Positions 55,390 to 64,000 of a stretch of 64,000 nucleotides of DNA are shown here, one piece after another. Source of the stretch: Allomyces arbusculus. Its lineage: Eukaryota > Blastocladiomycota > Blastocladiomycetes > Blastocladiales > Blastocladiaceae. Position 1 is the first letter of the stretch, and the number at the start of each line of letters is the position of its first letter. The stretch covers positions 61,424 through 125,423 of the forward strand of contig JADHYV010000057.1 of assembly GCA_027604705.1 (NCBI GenBank), given 5' to 3'. Position numbers and translations under genes: made by a program. Below the pieces are notes generated by a model. The model had not been told where the DNA came from. It worked only from the letters and a program-made list of their open reading frames with translations, and ran no database searches.

Positions 55390-58300
55390 TCAGAACCCTT
55401 GCGTCCGCTTCTTCTTCCGCGGCGGCGTCGCAACCCCCATTGCATCCCACGACTGCGACGCACCCTGCGACGACGGCCGGCTCGCCAACAGCCCCGCAAA
55501 CCCGAACCCAAACGACCCACCTTGCGACGTTGGCGGTAGTTGCGATGTGGAGGATGGCGGCGGCTGCGAGAATCCGAACATAGGCGTCGCGGACCGATGC
55601 GGTGCCGCCGGGACCGGCTGCGACGCGGACGGCGCGGATTGCGCAAACCCGGCACTGCCCGCGGCCGCAGGCGGCGGCTGCGACATTGATGGGCGGGACT
55701 CGATCCGCGCAAAACCAGCGTTCCAACCCTGCCGCGACGACGGTCGAGCGCCGAGTACCGGCTCCAGAGCACTTGGTAGTGGAGGAGGCGGCGGCGTCGC
55801 CAACCCGGGCCAGAACGCGGCGGCCTGTGACGCGCGCGATGCGGCTGCGGCCGTGCGTAAGTCCGTGACCGCCGGCGTGGCAGCGGTGGGAGGGCCCATG
55901 GCCGCAAACCCCGTGCGAGAGGGTGTCGCTGGTTGCGATGCCGTTCCGAACCCGGTGACGCGCGTCGGCGGCGACCCGAATCCCGGGACCGTCGTTGACG
56001 GTCGTGACGAACCGAACCCCGCAACTGCCGTAGACGGGCGAGACGACCCGAACCCTGCAACCGCCGTCGATGGCCGCGACATGGACACGCCAAAGCCGGA
56101 CCGCCGCGCCGGCTGCGACAGTGACAGTGGCGGTGGTTGCGAGAGCGGCGGCGGTTGAGAGAGTGTCGGCACTTGCGGCCGTCCAGGCGTGGGCTGCGAC
56201 GACGCGGTAATTGCTGGCGGCTGCGACAGGATCGCGCGGGACATGATCATCGGCGGCGCACGCTGGCTCGGGCGAGCAGCCGACAGCTTGGCGGCTCCAC
56301 GGAGCCGAAAGCGCGGTTTCTGGTCGACCCCGGGTGGTGCTGTGGGGTCGATCCCGGCCTTGTGCTGGTTCCACGCGGTCGTGAGCCGACGCACGGTCAC
56401 GGATGGCGTAGTGGTTTGGTGGACAGTGCCCTTGAAGAGACCCGAGAGGACGAGCGGGACGGCGGTGGTCGACTCAGTGTCGGGCTGGGAACTGTCGGCG
56501 GGTTCGTGGTGTTGGCGGAACGTGTTGGCCGCGTCGAGCATGGCTTCGTGCAGGCCTTCCGCAAGCGCTTGCAGTGCGGCCGCTGATTCGTCAACGTCCT
56601 CGTTTGGGAACAGCGAGCCGACGTCGATGACGGGCGCGCGGCTGTCGTCAACGGCAATCGCGTCCTTGCCGAGCAGCAGCGTGGGTACTGACGGCGGGAC
56701 CTTGTCGACGGGTACTTCAAATGGCCCCACAAACTCGGTGTCAGGGTCGTCGGCCATGACCTCGGCACGCACTTGCGCCAGTAGCTGCCACGGATCGCCG
56801 CGCAGCTTAAGCCGACGCCTGATTCCCGGCGCTACGTCGAGGCAGGTCGTGTCGGGCACGGGGGCCGGGACAGGGACCGCGAGGTTGCCCTGCGACGTGA
56901 GATCATCGCGAGCGGCGGTGGCAAAGGTCTGGACAACAAACTGCGCGCCCTCCACAAGCTGCACTGTCACGTAGGCTTGGTCAGTGTCCGCAACGGGCAC
57001 CCACGCGCCAGAGAGTCCAATGAGCGGCGGCGTGTCAGGCCACAGAATGCTGCGCGTCACGTCGCGGAATGGCGCGACGGAGTCGTGGGCCGTTGTCTGC
57101 AGGTTTGGCAGCGGTACGGGCGGCATCACAATCCGGGCACCGGGAACCACCGCATCCTTGGACTTTTCGTCGGCCGCGACCATGTAAGGTGCAATCATCG
57201 CCGTCGTGGTCAGCGCAACTTGCATCGCCGTGCAGTGGGCCTGCCAGAACCCGCCAACAAGCAGGATCGGAGCGTTCATGTGCGTGAGCATCGGCTGCGC
57301 CTTGACGCCGCGGCCGGCATGGTGCGCGACCGCGACCGCCGGCGGGCCGGGGAACCGCGTGTAAAAATAGACGGCGTGCGCGCTCGTGACGGCCACGACA
57401 AAATCGCGCGAGCTCTCGATGGCGAGAATCGGGTCGTCGACGGTGCCGACAGTTCGGACGGGGGTCGGATCGTCGCGTTTGGGCGCGCGCAAATCGATTT
57501 CGACGAGCGAGTGGCCGCAATAAGCGTAGGCCCACCGTGGCGACGCCGACCAGATCACGCCTGTACTCGCGAGCGACGCGGACGCGGATGTCGGCTCTTC
57601 GGGGAATGTGTGCACGACGCGCAATTGCCCCTTTGTGCCCTTTTGCCGCCAGAGAAAGACGCAGCGGCGCGTGGCGATCAGGACTTCGGACCGGGAAAAC
57701 GGCGAGGCTGCGGCCGCGGTCAGGTCGTCAAATTCGAGCTGGTCGGTCACCTTCGTCGTGCAGTCGTCGTGACCATGCACCTCGACGTGCAGGAGCACGA
57801 CGGTGTTCGGGTATCGCAGCGCAACTAGAGCACGTGGCGGCGGCGACGAGGACGTGTCGTTGGGCGAGGCATCGAACAGCGCAATCGAAGTCATGAGCGA
57901 GACAGAAAGCTGCATGATTCGAGCAGCGAGACCGGGGCGGTGATAGAGAACCGTAGATTTGACCACGCGGGCGGGCACGTCGCTGGATTTTCGGATTGGC
58001 GCGTCGAGCACCGACAGCAGCGCGCCAGTCCGATCAGCCGACGGGTGTAACAGGAACAGCGAAGCTGTTGCGCTCGAACTTGCCGCAGAATCGGCACTGC
58101 GCAAGTTCGCGGATTGACCGGATACCGAGCCATGGGGTGCAACGCAAAGGTGTAGACAGTTGCCGTGGTCGCGAGCGTGAAACTCGTGCTGCGCAATCTG
58201 GTGCGCGTCCTCGACGGCCAACGAAGACAGCAGGTCGATTGGTACTTGCACGTCCGGGTGAGTGCGCTCGAGGAGATGTGCCTACACATCTGAATGGTCA

Positions 58301-58783
58301 ATTCGTGATGCCGAGCTGGCCGAATGGATCACTTGCACGTACTGCGAACAACGATGCTTGCCCCACTGCCACATTCTTGATCGGTGGCAAGTACGGCGGA
58401 GCCGAAGCGCTACGTGAACCGTCGGGCGGCATGCTCAAGAGCCTTGGACCGTGAAGCGGAGCCCATTTTTGTGCCGCATTCGTGCCTGGCGGGGATCCTG
58501 GCGGGTCAATGGGCTGCAAATCCGCAAACGAACGCAGACATAGCCTACCCGCCGCGCTCCTGTTTATTTGATTAAAGCTGTCCTCGCCATTTTGGCCGAG
58601 TTCGGGATGTGCTATTGAATGCTCCAATGGTCCTTGAATCTGCCACTGGCCATGTCCGACATAAACGCCACCGACCGCCCGACCAAAGTCGGCGGCCTGC
58701 AGGCTCGACACATTGCTGGTGCTCGGCAACTGCGGGAGCTCGTCGTCGTGGTGCTCGTCGTCGTGGTTAATTTCTGTTGACAT
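55390..58783 (-). CDS. RRN6/TAF1C-like RNA polymerase I initiation factor
   Basis: Exons 58783-58343 and 58281-55390, with a GTACGT/TGTAG intron of 61 bases; 1110 residues. The joint restores SLFA/AHLLERTHPDVQV. The first 550 residues look like a divergent beta-propeller (ASPRWAYAYCGHSLVEIDLR, SSRDFVVAVTSAHAVYFYTR). A helical part follows. From about residue 800 the protein is Pro/Ser/Gln-rich with GFG units and SQPPP runs, including near-identical repeats of RPSTAVAGFGSS. It ends PPRKKKRTQGF. A propeller, a low-complexity SQP tail and a terminal basic-GF end is the layout of Rrn6/TAF1C in the Pol I core factor/SL1. Alternative: an FG-type nucleoporin, because of the GFG repeats. Confidence 0.58.
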
Positions 58784-61688
58784 GGTCAGGTGAGTGCTTG
58801 CTGCGCAGTTGCAGTCCACTCATGTCTGCCTTACAGTAGTCACTCGTTCGAGCGAGCCTCTGACCGCCCACAGCGCGCCTTGTTGGCCTGCCCCTCCATT
58901 CCAACACAGCCTGCTGACTGGCCGCCCACTTGCCACAGCGCGCCCCTCCTCGTAGTTGCCAGCGACGCTCAAACGACCACATCCACCACCAGCACCGCGA
59001 CATGGACCCCCTCAAGCCGACGTGCACCCATGGCAAACCTGTCCCAGCACGCGCGCGCCCACTGACGTTGTTCGTGAGCCTGCCGACCGCGCCTCGATCG
59101 TACCGTGCACCAGCAGCCAACCGCCGCAGATTCCGCGCTCTGGCCAATTGACCGCAATGGCCATCGACGGCGCGTCGCAGCTCTCCTCGCTTGACGGCCA
59201 CGTTCTGATGCCGACGCGCAGTGTCGTTACCTGCCTATTCCGTCAAGGACCACGCGCCCCATGTACTCGTGCGCGCCGCGACCACTCGCCCGTGTGCACT
59301 GTCGCGCGGCATCCCGCGGTGCGCGCCGCACCCCATGTGCTTGCGTGCACCGTGTCCCCACTGCTCGTTGCGCATTCCTTTTGAATGAAGTCACACAGTG
59401 CATCGACCCGCCACTGGGCATTGCTCGAGCTGGCCTACCTGACTTGATGCTCGGGGACGCGATCGCGCTGTTTATCTAATGCAGCCAGCAACTGGTCATT
59501 CCCCTCAATCCAGAGTCGGCCGCAATTGAATCTCGGGTCGGCTTCCTGTCACTATCTTGCGACGAGCCCCTGTCGACGCGCCGGAAGCACTCGTCCTGTT
59601 AGTTGCCATTCGGCAGTGGAGACCATGTCCATCAAATGTGCAAGCGGCCCACACACACGGGTCGGTGACGGTGGTTGTCCTTGATGGTGGAGCCATGTCC
59701 GATCTTTCGCCTGGACGGATCACGGACGGACGGACCACATTTGAATTTATCTGTTGCTAGCTTTATTTCCAACTTAGTGGGCTATGGGGCGAACGTTTAC
59801 CCACTCATTTTGGTGGTCAGAGCTGTACTCCAACCATGCTTGCGCCTGGGATGAGGGAGCGATACGTGCTTGGTGCATCGCCGCGGCCACGCTGCACGCG
59901 CGTCGTGCTGTCCGGCTGCGTGTGCTTTCTCAATATTACTCGCTATTGCTCCACCGTGCCTGACAGAGGGGGCGCGCTCTTAGAGTGGCCACTGTACAGG
60001 TTCGCGGCCCTGTGGTGGTGACATGCTTGTTTCTTTGCTGCACTTGCATGGCCGATAATCGTCGACGACACCGATGCGTCTCCACCACGGTCGAGCGTTG
60101 TGCCTCGCTAACTCCCCGCACTACTCGGCACTTGACCAGAGCTGTTGTTTAGGCCTCGCGCTGGTGGTCTCCGGGCACTGTGCGGCCGCTAGTGTCCGCG
60201 AGTTGGCCGACAGCCAGCTCGTCAGACCACCCTCAGCATCCGACAGCTCCCAGCACATACCCCGCCGGTCCACCCTCATGCGAACAAAGATATACCGCTG
60301 GGTCCTCTCACCCCATGACCCACACCACGTTGTTGTTTTGGTGGGAAATGGCAGCGCGGCGCGACGCCGCTAGTGCCGCCCTCCACGCGGCCTGCAACCA
60401 CAACAGCAACGTGTCATCAAACTTTGATCAATCCATCTGGACGGCCCACGACTGCGGCGGCGCCGCCCCATGCAGCCTTCCTTGATCACCGAGCGATGGC
60501 AGCGATGCTCTGTCGCTGTGGCGGCCAGGGTCAATTATGAAGGGGCGCTAGGTCCGCGCGCCATTGTTACACCTGGCCGTGCCGACGTTATTCGACCCGC
60601 TCAAACAACATGGAGAGCCAAGCAGCAACGCGCCGGAACTCGTGCTAGTGCCGGGCTCCTGATGTCGTTCATGAACGTGGTACGACGGACGTTGAGACAG
60701 GTGGGACAGCGCTCAACAGCGATCACGCCAAAGCGACTTCGAGCAACGACTCTTCAACGACGCGTCGTGGAGCACAAGACTGGTGCGCAAGACTGGCGCG
60801 CAAGATGGGAGGAGATGGGGGCGCGCGGGCTGGAGGGGACCATTAACAAGCAATTATGTTATTTTTTCGAGTTTTGCGTGTCGATGGCCTGCATCGTTCA
60901 TTTTGGCCGCCTTTTCCTGAACCCAAACCTATTTCCTTCCCCGCTTTCGCCATTTTGAGATGCGAGGTGCAGTTTTCCGCAGCCATGTTTTCTACAGGCA
61001 AAAGTGAGCGATCAGAAAAGTTGCATGCGTTTCGTTGTTCTGTTCTTATTCTTGGCCGCGCAGCAAGGCCGCCGGGCAAGCCCAAGGTCAAGCCGAAAAT
61101 GAACGCCATCCACTGGGACGACGTGTCGCCACAACCAGGTTTTGGCCCCAACAGCCACGAGCACGCACTCAACACCGGCGCGAGACGCGCGTGCATCGAC
61201 CGCCGGCCAATCCCGTCGTGCTGGCGCGCCGCCATCCGCCTGCGCGAACACACGTCCAACACGGTCCCCAGCACGCCGCCGCCCCACCACCGTGAGTGCG
61301 CGAGCGGCCAGCGTGGCCACCACCGACCCGCTGCGGCGGCGTTGTGGAGGAAGCGGGCGGAAGCGGGGACGACGCGCGCCAACTTTTTTTTTCGTTGGGT
61401 GCCGCTGGGCAACTGAGAACGAGTCTGCGCTGCTGAGATGTCGTGACCGTGTTTCGTGCTGGTCAACGACACGGGCAGTATAAAGCCCACGACATCCCCA
61501 TTCCATTTGCTCCTCTCCAGTCTGCGGTCCTCCGCTCACCTCACCCTCCTCTCCTCTTCTTTCGCTGCAACTCGCACTAAGGAAGACGTGTGATCGTCTT
61601 TGCGTTTGCTCGCGCCGATTTTGCTCGCCGCCGCCGGCCTGCACCAGTACTCTCATTTCTCGACCGACCCGACGAGCCCGCCATCATC
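58784..61688. other. Long upstream region of the glutamate dehydrogenase gene
   Basis: About 2.9 kb with no supportable gene. Frames such as 58956-59384 (+) and 60843-61490 (-) lack protein-like order. A CAGTATAAAGC element around 61479 (TATAAAG at 61479-61485), about 210 bases before the ATG, is a good TATA candidate for the dehydrogenase gene. Confidence 0.45.
61477..61486 (+). promoter_or_regulatory. Probable TATA box of the NAD-glutamate dehydrogenase gene
   Basis: TATAAAG in the sense orientation about 205 bases before the start codon, followed by a pyrimidine-rich stretch where transcription could begin. Confidence 0.5.
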
Positions 61689-64000
61689 ATGAACACCAAG
61701 CCGTCGGCCAACCACCCCGGCTACACGGAAAACGTGTTTGACGGCAAGCAGGAGCAGATGCTCAAGGTCGCGGCCTACATTGCCGAGAAGGGCTTCTTGC
61801 CCAAGGAGCTCGTTCAGAACGAGGTTCAGTGGTTCTACACGTTCGTATTCCATTCTCGCTTTTTCCTCGTCCGCTCCCGAATCGTTGCTGCCCGCTGTGC
61901 GCGCGCCATTGTCTCCTACCGTTTGCTTGCTCGCGCAGGTGCAACGGCCACGAGTTGGAGAAGACGATGCGGTGGACAGTTGGTAGACTAGCGATTCGTC
62001 CGGAAAATTGGAACGAAAATGCAATGAGGAAACTGACTGTCGCACAAACGCACGCATTTTCTAGGAACCTCGGCATCGACGACATGTACTTCATGCTCGA
62101 GCCCGTCGACACGATTGCCAACCACATCATGGCGCTCTACGGCGCCAAGATTTTCGCATTCACCAAGAACGAGTCGGTGCTCGACATCAACCTCGAGCGC
62201 GAGACGGACTCGTCGGCCGTCTACATCCACACGTCGCGCCCCGGCGTGTCGACGACGACGGGCCCGCAGGTTGAGCGCCGCATCGACGCCAAGTACCTCG
62301 ACGCTGCCAACGCGGCAACGGGCGCGTTCCGTCTCGAGACCTATCGCTCGCTCGGCACGGTGTCGAGCAGCATGGCCACGCAGCTGCGTTGCTACTTTGT
62401 CGAAAAGTGCAACTTTGTTAAGCCCGACCCGACGCCCGAGGAGGCGACCGACATTCGTCTTGTCGCCGACAAGGCGTTCCTCGAAAAGGCGACCGAGCAC
62501 ACGCTCGAGGTCTACGAGAACATCATGCGCCAGGTGTTGCAGCGCACGGGGCCCGTTATTGAGCTGTTCGAGGTCGAGGGCTCGCGCGAGAAGCGCATCG
62601 TCATTGGCTACCGCCAGCAGTCGACGCGCCACTTCTTCTCGGCCATGTCGGACCTGTACCACTACTACGACCTGTTCTCGACGAGGTGCGCGCGTTTCTT
62701 TGGTTTTGTGAAAGGGTGATCAGAGCGAGATCAGAGCGGTCGACTGACCAACGACACAACCCCTCTTCGCCCACTTCCAGGAAATACGTTGAGCAGTTTG
62801 CCAACGGCGTCACGATCATGTCGCTCTACTTGAACCCGATTCCAAACTCGAAGGCGCCGCCGATCGAGTCGAGCATCTTCCAAATCATGAAGGAGGCGTC
62901 GCTCATCTTCTGCCTGCCAACCACGCCGCTGCAGACGTTCTTCCAGACGGGCAAGCTCTCGGTGCAGGAGGCCATTTACGGCTATGTCGCGTGGATTTTC
63001 TCGCAGCACTTCCTCAACCGTCTCGGCGGCGAGTACGCGACGCTCACGAACCTGCTCGACGGCGCCAACTCGGCCCACGTCGAGGTGCTGACCAAGATCA
63101 AGAAGCGGCTGCGGTCGGACACGTTCACGCGCGAATACATCTTGGAGATTATCAAGCTCTACCCGGACCTCGTCAAGGCGCTCTACATCAACTTTGCCAT
63201 GACGCACTACGTCGGCCAGAAGGAGTCGTCAATCCGCCCGTCGCTGTCCTACCAGCGCATTCGCACTGACCACGTCCTGACCGACGCGCAGCTGGTCGCG
63301 CTCATCAAGAAGACGGTCTCGAACGCGCACGAGCAGATGGTCTTCGAGTCGTTTCTGACGTTCAACCAGCACGTCCTCAAGACCAACTTCTACCAGCCCA
63401 CCAAGGTCGCACTCTCGTTCCGCCTCGACCCGTCGTTCCTGCCGGCAATTGAGTACCCGCTCAAGCCCTACGGCCTGTTCCTCGTCGTCGGCGCCGAGTT
63501 CCGCGGCTTCCACGTGCGTTTTGCCGACGTGGCGCGCGGTGGCATCCGCATGGTCCGGTCACGCAACGCCGAGGCCTACTCCATCAACTTGCGCTCGCTC
63601 TTCGACGAGAACCACGCGCTAGCAGCCACGCAACACCGGAAAAACAAGGAGTTGCCCGAAGGAGGGAGCAAGGGTACTATCCTGCTCGATCTCGCGTCGC
63701 AGGACAAGTCGCGGGTCGCGTTCGAAAAGTACGTCGACGCGATGCTGGACCTCCTGATCGCCGGCCAGACGCCTGGTATCAAGGAAAAGATTGTCGACCG
63801 CTACGGCAAGCCCGAGATCCTGTTTTTCGGCCCCGACGAGGGCACGGCCGATTTTATGGACTGGGCGTCGCAGCACGCGCGCCAGCGCGGCGCGTCGTTC
63901 TGGAAGGCGTTCACCACGGGCAAGTCGCAGTCGCTCGGCGGTATCCCGCACGATATTTACGGCATGACGACGCGCTCGGTGCACCAATACGTGCTCGGCA
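61689..64000 (+). CDS. GDH2: NAD-specific glutamate dehydrogenase, large type (3' end outside window)
   Basis: Exons 61689-61840, 61939-61971, 62065-62685 and 62781 to the window edge; 675 residues visible of a family near 1000. The 33-base second exon is supported by phase and by the joint TMR/NLGIDDMYFM. The N-terminal half is the regulatory part specific to fungal large enzymes (EPVDTIANHIMALYGAKIFA, RSLGTVSSSMATQLRCYFVE). The catalytic part begins at about residue 560: LFLVVGAEFRGFHVRFADVA, RGGIRMVRSRNAEAY, FDENHALAATQHRKNKELPE and GGSKG, holding the glutamate-binding lysines, then FFGPDEGTADFMDWA. It oxidises glutamate to 2-oxoglutarate and ammonia with NAD. It links to the aspartate aminotransferase in this window through glutamate. 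Confidence 0.96.

Noticed and set aside
60843-61490. 215-codon minus-strand frame before glutamate dehydrogenase
   Set aside because: No recognisable features and it covers the probable TATA box of the plus-strand gene.
1-64000. CRISPR array, prophage, bacterial operons or intact transposons
   Set aside because: No regularly spaced repeats, terminal repeats or transposase genes were seen; introns and gene content show eukaryotic nuclear DNA.

Overview
The window is nuclear DNA from a eukaryote with GC-rich, gene-dense sequence and short introns. Most introns are about 55-135 bases, with GTACGT- or GTGAGT-like donors and TAG/CAG acceptors. The gene set is fungal in character: large NAD-dependent glutamate dehydrogenase, TAP42, UTP4, RRN6-like, an Inn1/Fic1-like C2 protein. 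It also carries an MDM1-like centriole protein and an ELMO protein, which dikaryotic yeasts lack. A flagellated (zoosporic) fungus fits best, with Blastocladiomycota as my first guess and Chytridiomycota second. That placement is inference from gene content, not from a database comparison.

Layout, left to right. 0-5 kb: C2-domain protein (-) and MDM1-like protein (+). 5.4-5.7 kb: a decayed copy of a secreted-protein gene. 6.5-9.4 kb: a 921-residue protein with reverse-transcriptase motifs, very like the domesticated single-copy 'rvt' family. 9.8-12.1 kb: TFIIH subunit TFB2 in 11 exons. 12.3-14.3 kb: an uncharacterised protein and a DsbA/FrnE-type oxidoreductase (both -). 14.8-16.3 kb: MAK11/PAK1IP1-like WD40 protein. 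17-19.3 kb: two uncharacterised loci. 19.7-21.2 kb: aspartate aminotransferase (-). 22.5-25.6 kb: two related secreted proteins in tandem. 26.2-27.9 kb: membrane-anchored LEA2-like protein. 28.4-29.5 kb: EB1 (-). 30.1 kb: LYR protein. 31.3 kb: ribosomal protein uS17. 32.3-34.7 kb: APC5-like. 35-37 kb: SAC-domain phosphatase. 37-38.4 kb: uncharacterised (-). 38.7 kb: mitochondrial uS9. 40.2-43.1 kb: ELMO. 43.3-45.8 kb: UTP4 (-). 46.1-47.1 kb: CWC15. 49.5-51.9 kb: glycogenin with a long tail. 52.6-54.0 kb: TAP42 (-). 54.3-54.9 kb: complex I ESSS-type subunit. 55.4-58.8 kb: RRN6/TAF1C-like (-). 61.7 kb to the end: NAD-glutamate dehydrogenase, cut by the window edge.

There is no operon-like organisation. 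By theme, several genes serve ribosome production (RRN6-like, UTP4, MAK11, uS17, mitochondrial uS9), gene expression (TFB2, CWC15), cell cycle and cytoskeleton (APC5-like, EB1, MDM1-like, ELMO, C2 protein), and carbon/nitrogen metabolism (aspartate aminotransferase, NAD-glutamate dehydrogenase, glycogenin). Exon boundaries were worked out by hand from reading frame, splice sites and remembered family conservation. Where the exon lengths summed to an intact frame I give them in full.

The strongest items for follow-up are the RT-like gene at 6.5 kb, the unknown secreted family with its pseudogene 17 kb away, the MDM1-like gene as a flagellum-lineage marker, and the glycogenin with a predicted C-terminal membrane anchor.
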